Assembly: GCA_022360735.1 (NCBI GenBank)
Contig: JAKSCF010000359.1
Coordinates: forward strand, 1-21,021
Source of the DNA: Clostridia bacterium
Lineage (GTDB): Bacteria; Bacillota_A; Clostridia; Peptostreptococcales; JAAYPU01
Reading direction: 5' to 3'
Length of the DNA: 21,021 nucleotides
Shown here: piece by piece, positions 1-6,277 of the stretch
How positions within the stretch are numbered: position 1 is the stretch's first letter
Layout of the letters: each line of letters starts with the position of its first letter
Notes under the pieces: generated by a model
Told to the model about the DNA's origin: nothing
Databases searched by the model: none
What the model saw: the letters and a program-made list of their open reading frames with translations, nothing else
Position numbers and translations under genes: made by a program

Positions 1-232
1 CATCTTTTAAAAAGTCATGAGGTATCTGTATGGTAATGCCTGCACCATCACCGGTTTCCACATCTGCACCTGTAGCGCCTCTATGCGACAAGTTTTTTAA
101 TACCTCCAGACCATTGACTACTATTTCATTAGATTTTATGCCATTAACATTTGCTACTAAGCCAACACCGCAACTGTCCTGTTCATAATCTGGATGATAT
201 AGCCCTTGTTCTTCCGGAAATCCATTATTCAT
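1..232 (-). CDS. gltB: Glutamate synthase large subunit, N-terminal fragment (cut by window edge)
   Basis: The large subunit of glutamate synthase makes two glutamates from glutamine and 2-oxoglutarate. Only the first 77 codons are in the window. The translation contains DSCGVGLVAN, whose Cys21 would be the N-terminal nucleophile of the class II glutaminase domain after removal of a ~20-residue propeptide. It also contains LSHRGATGAD and GDGAGITIQIPHDF, both typical of GltB. Two in-frame ATGs lie at 238 and 232. I choose 232 because the AGGAGG at 247-242 is 9 nt away from it but only 3 nt from the other. The gene has its own promoter. It belongs functionally with glnA and amtB to the right but is separated from them by the 5-kb sigma-54 module. 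Identity is secure; the rest of the protein is not visible. Confidence 0.93.
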   Translation of the reverse strand, partial: MNNGFPEEQGLYHPDYEQDSCGVGLVANVNGIKSNEIVVNGLEVLKNLSHRGATGADVETGDGAGITIQIPHDFLKD

Positions 233-307
233 TTCCATCAACCTCCTATTGCTCGAACTTTATTTTTATATCAATAATAAATATTCGCAGTTATTGTTTT
301 AACAATC

Positions 308-336
308 AGTATATTCAAACCACTATTCCCTGTCAA
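308..336 (-). promoter_or_regulatory. Sigma-A-type promoter of gltB
   Basis: On the minus strand TTGACA (336-331) is followed after 17 nt by TATACT (313-308). Predicted transcription start is near 301, giving a leader of about 70 nt. Unlike the glnA and amtB leaders, this one shows no GGCAATG hexaloop and no terminator, so gltB does not appear to share the attenuation control. Confidence 0.7.
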
Positions 337-424
337 ACCTGAAAGCGTTTTCTTTAAAAATAATTTATTTTTTTTTTCGATGGATTATGAAACCGTTTAC
401 TTTCAACAGGTTTTTTAGAACTTT

Positions 425-531
425 ACTTTTCCACAGTCATAAATCCCAACTTCTTTTCATAAAAAAAAACGTGTATGCTTTTGTTCGCATACACGCGTTT
501 AATATAAGAGTTTGACAACACAATGTTCGTA
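425..531. repeat. Dispersed repeat, copy 1 (107 nt)
   Basis: This segment matches 5544-5648 in the same orientation. I count five substitutions and one 2-nt length difference in a poly-A tract (9 A here, 7 A in copy 2), about 95 % identity. It starts ACTTTTCCACAGTCATAAA and ends near GTTCGTA; flanks on both sides are unrelated. It contains a terminator-like hairpin read on the minus strand. This copy lacks the right-hand inverted end seen in copy 2. It lies downstream of the antiporter gene and upstream of the gltB promoter. With the gltB promoter it fills the gene-free stretch 233-566. Confidence 0.9.
461..495 (-). terminator. Intrinsic terminator within repeat copy 1
   Basis: On the minus strand CGTGTATGC (495-487) pairs with GCATACACG (478-470) across an 8-nt loop, a 9-bp perfect stem followed by nine T. 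It lies 70 nt beyond the antiporter stop codon and would end the dehydrogenase-antiporter transcript before gltB. Confidence 0.85.
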
Positions 532-566
532 TCATACTTTTTTTCTTATATATTGGTTAGATAAGC

Positions 567-2099
567 TTACGCTTTGCTTGTATATTGCTTTTTATAATTA
601 TTCATTGAGATTTTATGAAGGGCATATACAAGAATTCCTAATCCTATCAAACCAGGTATTGTAAGTATAGCTCTTTCTGTAAAACCAGCAATTGCAAACA
701 ATATAGCAGCTACAAAAGCAACTGTTAAAGCATAAGGAAATTGTGTTTTAAAATGGTCGATATGATCACATGCTGCTCCCATAGAGGCTAAAATAGTTGT
801 ATCGGACAGCGGTGAGCAATGATCTCCAAATAATCCACCGCTTATAACTGCAGCTACAGTAACATACAAAGGAGCGTCCATAGTGAGGGCCATAGGGATA
901 GCTATTGGCATTAATATAGCATACGGACCCCATGATGACCCTGTTGCTAATGACATAGCAGCTGCAATTATAAATACGATTACCGGTAAGAAAGCGGGGT
1001 TTAAAAATTCATTTGTAACGTCAACTATATAGTTTGCAGTACCCATAGCTTTACAAACACTACCCAAAGACCAAGCAAATATCATGACTACCATTAGGTA
1101 TACCATGCCCTTCATACCATTAAATATATTATCTTGAGCCGCTTTTAAGGTCATAATTCCATTCCTAACAGATAAGAAGATACAAATACTAGCTCCGGTA
1201 ATAAAACCACTTGCAATACCTAGTCTGATTGTAGTGCCTCCAAGTTTCTCAAATGGAAATCCATTCTTTATAAATATAAAAAACATAACACATAATAAAG
1301 CTATCAGAGGCAGAATCATCGTTGAAGCTTTAGCTTCTACCCCCTCAGGAAGTGTTATATCTTCAGTGTTTCTCAAAGGCACTGCACCATCTCTTAGAAC
1401 TTTACCAAATTCAGCTCTTTTTTGTGCATCAAGCATGGGCCCGTAGTCAAACTGAGTATAGGCTATGTAACCTACCATGGCCAGAGTTAACCAGCTGTAA
1501 AATTGAAATGGAACAGCTCTAACAAAGACATCCCAACTGGTCATATTTGTAATAGATAAAGCCTCTAATTCACTATTTATAAGACCCATTATATAAACTC
1601 CCCAGCTTATAATTGGGATTAATGCACAAATAGGAGAGGATGTCGCATCAAGTATATAGGCAAATTTTTCTCTTGACACTTTCATTTTATCTCCCATAGA
1701 CTGAAAAACAGGCCCCACTAATAAGGAATTTGCAGAATCGGAAAACCAAACAAAAATGCCGCCGAACCACATAGATAGTTCCGCTCTTCTTTTTGAACTT
1801 ATGATCTTTGAAAATTTTTTAGCAAAGGCTATCGTTCCGCCGGATGCACTTATAAGGGAAACAAATGCACCAATAATCAATAAATTTGTTAAAGATTGTG
1901 CTTGCCAAGGTTTTGCTATCTCTACGTAAACATAATCTTGGAGTATAGAATAAAAACCTAAAAAGGGATTCCAACCAGATAATACCGTAGCACCAAATAA
2001 TAATCCACATATTAAAGATAGAATTACATTTTTTGTCCTTACTGCTAGAAGTATGGCTAGAACAGGTGGAACAACAGAAAGTATGCCGTAATGCTCCAT
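567..2099 (-). CDS. NhaC-family Na+/H+ antiporter-like membrane transporter
   Basis: A 510-residue polytopic membrane protein of the NhaC/PF03553 type. The N-terminus SVVPPVLAILLAVRTKNVILSL, the SSWGPYAILMPIAIP segment (about residue 395) and GDHCSPLSDTTILASMGAACDHIDHF (about residues 425-450) are family hallmarks. The length is normal, with roughly eleven or twelve hydrophobic segments. The ATG at 2099 has a GGAGG 8 nt upstream. It follows the dehydrogenase gene by 85 nt with no terminator between, so the two are probably one sigma-54-driven operon. Members of this family exchange Na+ or H+ and some carry organic anions (the malate/lactate antiporter MleN is one). Beside an amino-acid-type dehydrogenase, uptake or exchange of an amino acid or organic acid is a plausible inference. 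The substrate cannot be told from sequence. Confidence 0.88.
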   Translation of the reverse strand: MEHYGILSVVPPVLAILLAVRTKNVILSLICGLLFGATVLSGWNPFLGFYSILQDYVYVEIAKPWQAQSLTNLLIIGAFVSLISASGGTIAFAKKFSKIISSKRRAELSMWFGGIFVWFSDSANSLLVGPVFQSMGDKMKVSREKFAYILDATSSPICALIPIISWGVYIMGLINSELEALSITNMTSWDVFVRAVPFQFYSWLTLAMVGYIAYTQFDYGPMLDAQKRAEFGKVLRDGAVPLRNTEDITLPEGVEAKASTMILPLIALLCVMFFIFIKNGFPFEKLGGTTIRLGIASGFITGASICIFLSVRNGIMTLKAAQDNIFNGMKGMVYLMVVMIFAWSLGSVCKAMGTANYIVDVTNEFLNPAFLPVIVFIIAAAMSLATGSSWGPYAILMPIAIPMALTMDAPLYVTVAAVISGGLFGDHCSPLSDTTILASMGAACDHIDHFKTQFPYALTVAFVAAILFAIAGFTERAILTIPGLIGLGILVYALHKISMNNYKKQYTSKA

Positions 2100-2184
2100 A
2101 AAAAAACCTCCTTTAAATACATTGTTTAAAATTAAGAAAAATTAAGGCAAATATTTATATAGTCATGATTCACTTAAAAAGGTG

Positions 2185-3315
2185 TTATACTTCTACTAAA
2201 GAACTTTTAGATTTCATATAATAATTTAGAGATGATCTAACCAGTGCCCTTTCAAATAAATCTTCACTATCAATACTGAGAGAATTAAGATCCTTTTCTA
2301 CTAATATTTTTAGGAAATTGCGAAGCTGTTTTTCATAGGTCATCATAGAATTGACCGGATCAACTCCAGGCCAAGCGTTACAACTTACAACAACTCTTCT
2401 ATTTTCTGAGTTTATTCCATGGGGGACTGAGTCATAGAGCTTGTCATTAATTTCTATAATATATTTTTCTAGATTACCAGTCGGAATACCTTCTATTCCT
2501 TTAACTTGTTTTGGAGATATTTGGGTGTTATATGGATCAGCGGATAAATCAAGAATTATTGCATGGTCAGGTAAAGCCAATATTAAATTGTTGGGTAGAA
2601 TTGGCTTCGAAGTATCTAATCTTTTGCTTGCATCTACTAAAATATCAGTATCTTTAAGTATTTCCTTTAGACCATCAAGGTCTTTAGTAATACTTCTGGG
2701 AAGCATTCTAATAATCACTCCGGAAACATTACTATCTAAAAATTCTTTATCACTAAACTCTTCAAAGGCTTTCGCACTATTTAAGCCTACACCTCCCATA
2801 CCTATTATTGTAGCCATTAAAGGTTTTCGGGAAACTAATGAAAAATTTTCAAATCTCTTTTTAAATTCGTAAAAGGCAACCTTTGTACCTGCCCTTGAAG
2901 TACCATAATAATTAACTACCATTCGGTTGTTATCATCGTCTTCAATAGAGTCCATGGAAAAGGCTTTAATATCATGTGCTAATAATAATTCGTTTCTAGT
3001 AGTACGTGTATCGTAATGCAGCATAGAAAAAAGTGCCGAACCTTTTTTCATTAGTTTAAGTTCATTTTCCATAGGAGCCTTTAACACAATTACAATATCT
3101 TTTTCTAAGGCTTCTACATGATTTACAAATTTAATATGCGGATTTTTTTTAAGATAATCTTCATGGGTATATCCCACTCCCTCTCCGTAAGTATTTTCAA
3201 GGAAAATTTCTATACCATTATATTTTTGTAAATATTTAAATAGAGAAGGAATAAAATCTCTTTTTTCACCCCTTTCATGAATCATTCTTGGAAAACCTAA
3301 AGTCTTTACCCTCAT
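2185..3315 (-). CDS. AlaDH/PNT-superfamily NAD(P)-dependent dehydrogenase (amino-acid or opine type)
   Basis: 376 residues. The N-terminus MRVKTLGFPRMIHERGEKRD resembles the AlaDH/PNT N-terminal domain. A Rossmann nucleotide site GMGGVG lies at residues 172-177, and the later segment ILDLSADPY recalls lysine-forming saccharopine dehydrogenases. Family candidates include alanine dehydrogenase, N5-(carboxyethyl)ornithine synthase and saccharopine-dehydrogenase-like enzymes; I cannot choose between them. A TTG lies five codons upstream at 3330, but GGAGG at 3328-3324 sits 8 nt before the ATG at 3315, so 3315 is the better start. It is the first gene after a strong -24/-12 promoter and is followed by the antiporter, suggesting inducible catabolism or synthesis of an amino-acid-like compound. 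Confidence 0.75.
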   Translation of the reverse strand: MRVKTLGFPRMIHERGEKRDFIPSLFKYLQKYNGIEIFLENTYGEGVGYTHEDYLKKNPHIKFVNHVEALEKDIVIVLKAPMENELKLMKKGSALFSMLHYDTRTTRNELLLAHDIKAFSMDSIEDDDNNRMVVNYYGTSRAGTKVAFYEFKKRFENFSLVSRKPLMATIIGMGGVGLNSAKAFEEFSDKEFLDSNVSGVIIRMLPRSITKDLDGLKEILKDTDILVDASKRLDTSKPILPNNLILALPDHAIILDLSADPYNTQISPKQVKGIEGIPTGNLEKYIIEINDKLYDSVPHGINSENRRVVVSCNAWPGVDPVNSMMTYEKQLRNFLKILVEKDLNSLSIDSEDLFERALVRSSLNYYMKSKSSLVEV

Positions 3316-3370
3316 GGATAACACCTCCAAAATGTTAAGAAAATTTCAAAATCCCGTATGCTCTATATTG

Positions 3371-3387
3371 AGCAATTATAATGCCAA
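3371..3387 (-). promoter_or_regulatory. Sigma-54 (-24/-12) promoter of the dehydrogenase-antiporter operon
   Basis: The minus strand reads TTGGCATTATAATTGCT (3387 to 3371). This matches the consensus TGGCAC-N5-TTGCW except for T in place of the last C of the -24 element, with exactly 10 nt between the GG and GC pairs. The predicted start is near 3360, about 45 nt before the dehydrogenase ATG. A sigma-54 activator is encoded in the divergent operon, which supports the assignment. Confidence 0.88.
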
Positions 3388-3451
3388 AGTGTTAAGAGGT
3401 TGAATTCACTGATTGATTCATTTAAATAAGTTAAAATAGCAATAAATGTGT

Positions 3452-3485
3452 TGCAAAAATGAAATATTTGCAGATATGCAATATT
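3452..3485. promoter_or_regulatory. Candidate upstream activator sites for the sigma-54 regulator
   Basis: Three TGCAA/TTGCA half-sites form two overlapping dyads: TGCAAAAAT-gaa-ATATTTGCA (3452-3472, one mismatch) and AATATTTGCA-gata-TGCAATATT (3463-3485, one extra T). The centre is about 100-115 nt upstream of the predicted start near 3360, the usual distance for an enhancer-binding protein acting through DNA looping. Assignment to this activator is inference from position. Confidence 0.6.
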
Positions 3486-3504
3486 GAAGATAAAAGAAAT
3501 TAAG

Positions 3505-3520
3505 TATAGAATATTCTATA
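3505..3520. promoter_or_regulatory. Perfect 16-bp palindrome overlapping the rpiR-type gene promoter
   Basis: TATAGAATATTCTATA is fully self-complementary and overlaps a TATAAT -10 box at 3519-3524 on the plus strand, 24-29 nt before the RpiR-type start codon. No good -35 is visible. A perfect dyad covering a -10 box is a natural autoregulatory operator for the RpiR-type protein, but the base composition is AT-rich and chance cannot be excluded. Confidence 0.5.
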
Positions 3521-3547
3521 TAATACAAAAACTACTGGAGGATTAAT

Positions 3548-4414
3548 ATGAAAGTAAATGATCAATCTACTAAAAAAATATTAGATAAAGTAAAAAATGA
3601 TAAAGATACGACAAACAACAGCAATGAAATAGCCGAATATATCCTGAATCATTATAAAAAAATTTCTTACATGAATTTAAGTGAAATCGTAACAGATATG
3701 GCTGTTGATGAAAAAAATATTCATGATTTTGTAAAAAAGTTAGGATATTTGGACTACAATGATTTTCGTGAAAATTTAAGAACTGCTATAACAGGTGACT
3801 TAAAAACTACCGATAGATTTAAAATCTCAGTAGAAATAAGTCCTAAAATAAACAATATATTAAATAGAGTTATAGAAATGGAAAAAAAGAATATAGAGAA
3901 CCTTTCAAAGAGATATGATGAAAAAAAATTTATGAATTTAGTAGAGGAAGTATATAATGCTCCCGAAATAATTGTAGTGGGAACAAGAACATCATCTTCT
4001 CTTGCCATCTATACGGAATATATTTTTAATAGGATTGGAGTGAAAGCAAGAAAGATGATTTCAGGATGTACGGAAAATTTTGATTTTCTCTCTAATACTA
4101 ATAGAAATGCTTTAGTACTTGCCTTTGGATTTGCAAGATATCCCAAAGAGACTATTAAAGTCCTTAATTTTTTTAAAAAGAGAAATTTTAATATAATTGG
4201 GATTACAGATAGTGACTTATCTCCTTTAGTTCCACTATCCAATCAGCACCTTATTATATCCAGCGAGTCTTTTTCGCTTACAGACTTTTTTGCTGCACCC
4301 ATGTGTTTAATCAATACTTTAGTTATTTCAATCAGCCAGCTTAATGAAGAATATACCCTAAAAAGATTAAATGAGTTTGAGGACGTAGCTAAAGATATGG
4401 ACTTTTATTTTTAA
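3548..4414 (+). CDS. MurR/RpiR-family transcriptional regulator (HTH + SIS domain)
   Basis: 288 residues, the usual family length. Residues ~20-90 (EIAEYILNHYKKISYMNLSEIVTDMAVDEKNIHDFVKKLGYLDYNDFRENL, with a run of charged residues before it) form the N-terminal helix-turn-helix. Residues ~110-250 form a SIS domain (IIVVGTRTSSSLAIYTEYIF ... ALVLAFGFARYPKETIKVLNFF ... IIGITDSDLSPLVPLSNQHLII), which normally binds a phosphorylated sugar. The ATG is preceded by GGAGG at 6 nt. It is divergent from the dehydrogenase operon and 22 nt ahead of the sigma-54 activator, so these two regulators are co-transcribed. In this setting the SIS ligand may not be a sugar phosphate. The role (activator or repressor) is unknown; the upstream palindrome hints at autoregulation. 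Confidence 0.9.
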   Translation: MKVNDQSTKKILDKVKNDKDTTNNSNEIAEYILNHYKKISYMNLSEIVTDMAVDEKNIHDFVKKLGYLDYNDFRENLRTAITGDLKTTDRFKISVEISPKINNILNRVIEMEKKNIENLSKRYDEKKFMNLVEEVYNAPEIIVVGTRTSSSLAIYTEYIFNRIGVKARKMISGCTENFDFLSNTNRNALVLAFGFARYPKETIKVLNFFKKRNFNIIGITDSDLSPLVPLSNQHLIISSESFSLTDFFAAPMCLINTLVISISQLNEEYTLKRLNEFEDVAKDMDFYF

Positions 4415-4436
4415 TAACATACTGAGGTGGAATTAG

Positions 4437-5501
4437 ATGAATGATTTTTTATATAGTCAACACATTGATACAGATAATTGTTGTATAGCGATCAATGATT
4501 TTACACCATTCAGATTTGAAAACATTATAACTAAGGATAAAGAAATGAAAAATATAGTACTTTTAGCCAAACGAGTAGCAGAATCTGAAGCTTCAATTAT
4601 ACTTTATGGACCTTCCGGCTCTGGAAAGGAAGTTATAGCCGAGCACATACATAAAAACAGTAAGAGATCTGAAAAACCGTTAATAAAGCTAAATTGTGCT
4701 TCTATCCCGGAAAGTTTGTTTGAATCAGAAATTTTTGGCTATGATGCAGGCGCTTTTACCGGAGCTTCAAGATATGGCAAAAAAGGGGTAATGGAGTTAG
4801 CCGAGAACGGGACCTTGTTTTTAGATGAAATAGGCGAAATGCCTTTAAGTATACAAGCTAAACTGCTTAGAGTTATACAGGATGGCAAATTTTTAAAGGT
4901 AGGTGGACAAAAAGAATTATCAACAGATATAAGAATAATATCAGCTACTAATAAGAATTTAAAAGAGCTGGTTGCTAAAGGAAGCTTTAGGGAAGACTTG
5001 TATTTTAGATTAAATGTGATTCCTATAATTTTGCCTCCTTTATATAAGCGAAAAGAAGATATAATCATACTATCTTTATTTTATTTAGATTTCTATAACA
5101 AAAAGTATAATATCGATAAGAAGTTATCGGGAGATGTTATAAGAAAGTTCCTGAACTACAATTGGCCTGGGAATGTGAGAGAATTAAGAAATAATATTGA
5201 AAGATTGGTATTAATATCAGGCAAAAACATTATTGTTCCTGAAGATTTAATCTATTCAAATTTTGCTGTTAAGGAATTACATTTTGAAAAAAATAATTTA
5301 GATTTTAATGACATAGATTTAAATATTGATGAAGAAACAGAAGGCTCCCTGAAGGATATTATAAATGAATTTGAAAAGAAAGTTATCCTTAAAGCCGTAA
5401 AAAAATATGGTTGTCAACGAAAAGCAGCTGATGCTTTAAAGGTATCACCTTCAACAATATCTAGAAAATTAAGAAATATGAATTGCAAAGATTTTTGTTA
5501 A
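4437..5501 (+). CDS. Sigma-54-dependent transcriptional activator lacking a sensor domain
   Basis: 354 residues. The AAA+ domain starts almost at once: Walker A GPSGSGKE at 58-65, the sigma-54 contact loop GAFTGA at 105-110, Walker B GTLFLDEIGE near 125-134, and arginine-finger segment REDLYFRLNV at 185-194. A Fis-type helix-turn-helix follows at the C-terminus (KAADALKVSPSTISRKLRNM). The first ~30 residues hold no receiver, PAS, GAF or PRD domain, so ATPase control must come from another protein, from abundance or from a ligand on the AAA+ domain. The upstream RpiR-type gene ends 22 nt before, with GAGGTGG as ribosome site. The most likely target is the -24/-12 promoter of the divergent operon. 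Confidence 0.93.
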   Translation: MNDFLYSQHIDTDNCCIAINDFTPFRFENIITKDKEMKNIVLLAKRVAESEASIILYGPSGSGKEVIAEHIHKNSKRSEKPLIKLNCASIPESLFESEIFGYDAGAFTGASRYGKKGVMELAENGTLFLDEIGEMPLSIQAKLLRVIQDGKFLKVGGQKELSTDIRIISATNKNLKELVAKGSFREDLYFRLNVIPIILPPLYKRKEDIIILSLFYLDFYNKKYNIDKKLSGDVIRKFLNYNWPGNVRELRNNIERLVLISGKNIIVPEDLIYSNFAVKELHFEKNNLDFNDIDLNIDEETEGSLKDIINEFEKKVILKAVKKYGCQRKAADALKVSPSTISRKLRNMNCKDFC

Positions 5502-5543
5502 ACCTCTTTTATTGGCATATGATTTTAATATTTGAACCTATTG

Positions 5544-5666
5544 ACTTTTCCACAGTCATAAATCCCAACTTCTTTTCATAAAAAAACATGTATGCTTTTA
5601 TTCGCATACACGCTTTTAATATAAGGGTTTGACATCACAATGTTCGTAGTTTATGATTGTGGATAA
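5544..5666. repeat. Dispersed repeat, copy 2, with inverted ends resembling DnaA boxes
   Basis: Positions 5544-5648 match copy 1 (425-531) in the same orientation. This copy also has a right end, so that TTTTCCACAGTCATAAA (5546-5562) faces TTTATGATTGTGGATAA (5650-5666): a 17-nt terminal inverted repeat with two mismatches around a 121-bp unit. The right end carries TTATCCACA on the minus strand (5666-5658), identical to the usual DnaA box; the left end carries TTTTCCACA, one base different. The layout resembles a miniature inverted-repeat element, but no target duplication or transposase gene is seen. It lies between the convergent sigma-54 activator and ANTAR genes. Confidence 0.8.
5580..5612 (-). 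terminator. Intrinsic terminator within repeat copy 2
   Basis: On the minus strand CGTGTATGC (5612-5604) pairs with GCATACATG (5595-5587) across an 8-nt loop, followed by seven T. The one base change from copy 1 becomes a G-U pair in the minus-strand transcript but an A-C mismatch in the plus-strand transcript, so the hairpin is conserved for minus-strand reading. It would end the glnA-ANTAR transcript 75 nt after the ANTAR stop codon. Confidence 0.8.
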
Positions 5667-5686
5667 CTCATAAAGATACCTTTTAT

Positions 5687-6253
5687 CTAGAATTTTTTAA
5701 TAATTTCTTCTGCTACTTTATCCATAGTTTTGCACAGGTCCATACTTTTTTTTCTAATATACTCATAGGCTTCTTTTTCACTTATCCCTAATCTTTCTAT
5801 AAGCAGACCTTTCGCTTGATCAACTTTCTTTCTGCCCTCCAGGGTATTCTCAAGCTTTTCTACTTTTTGATTTAATACTTTTATTCTGTTTGAATTCATA
5901 ATCGCAAATTCTGTAATCTGGTATAATTGATCCGGACTTATGGGTTTTGTTATATATGCAAAGATGGTCATTTTTCTTAACCTTTCATACAGATTTTGAC
6001 CAGGATTATTGGTCATAAAAACCACAACAGCAAGTTTATCTGCTTCAATGATTCTTGCAACCTCAAAAGCATTTATCCCCCAGATATTAGTATCTAATAT
6101 GACTATATGTGGTCTGATTTTTCTAGCCATTCTGATTGTTCCGGCACCATCAGTTGCATGATATGTTTTATATCCTTTTCTATTAAGCAGCTTACAGATT
6201 TTCTCTCTAGTACTCTCGGCACTGTCTGCAACCAGAATTTGATATTCCTTCAT
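5687..6253 (-). CDS. Response regulator with ANTAR RNA-binding domain (nitrogen antiterminator)
   Basis: 188 residues. Receiver domain at 1-115 with phosphoacceptor-like D54 (VILDTNI), T81 and K103 (ITKP). The usual paired acidic residues near the N-terminus are reduced to one (VAD10S). A helical linker follows (~115-135), then an ANTAR domain at ~133-186 (EGRKKVDQAKGLLIERLGISEKEAYEYIRKKSMD). ANTAR proteins bind hexaloop RNA hairpins and prevent formation of an overlapping terminator. The gene lies 24 nt after glnA with no terminator between and so is in the glnA operon. Clostridial glnA operons are known to carry such a regulator. Three matching RNA hairpins are in this window (glnA leader, and two in the amtB leader), which makes these the likely targets. 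How it senses nitrogen is not visible; no histidine kinase is encoded nearby. Confidence 0.92.
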   Translation of the reverse strand: MKEYQILVADSAESTREKICKLLNRKGYKTYHATDGAGTIRMARKIRPHIVILDTNIWGINAFEVARIIEADKLAVVVFMTNNPGQNLYERLRKMTIFAYITKPISPDQLYQITEFAIMNSNRIKVLNQKVEKLENTLEGRKKVDQAKGLLIERLGISEKEAYEYIRKKSMDLCKTMDKVAEEIIKKF

Positions 6254-6277
6254 AAAACCACTTCCAAGTTAAATAGA

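Noticed and set aside
151..342. A plus-strand open frame across the gltB start.
   Set aside because: Antisense to the gltB coding start and promoter; no ribosome site.
233..424. A possible ANTAR or other attenuator before gltB.
   Set aside because: No GGCAATG motif and no stem followed by T-run between the promoter and the start codon.
2441..2872. A 143-codon plus-strand open frame antisense to the dehydrogenase.
   Set aside because: It is a shadow of the conserved minus-strand gene with no ribosome site or recognisable motif.
3316..3330. An upstream TTG start for the dehydrogenase.
   Set aside because: It overlaps the GGAGG that is well spaced for the ATG at 3315.
5544..5666. Insertion sequence or CRISPR interpretation of the repeat copies.
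   Set aside because: No transposase frame and only two copies 5 kb apart in this window; there is no spacer array.
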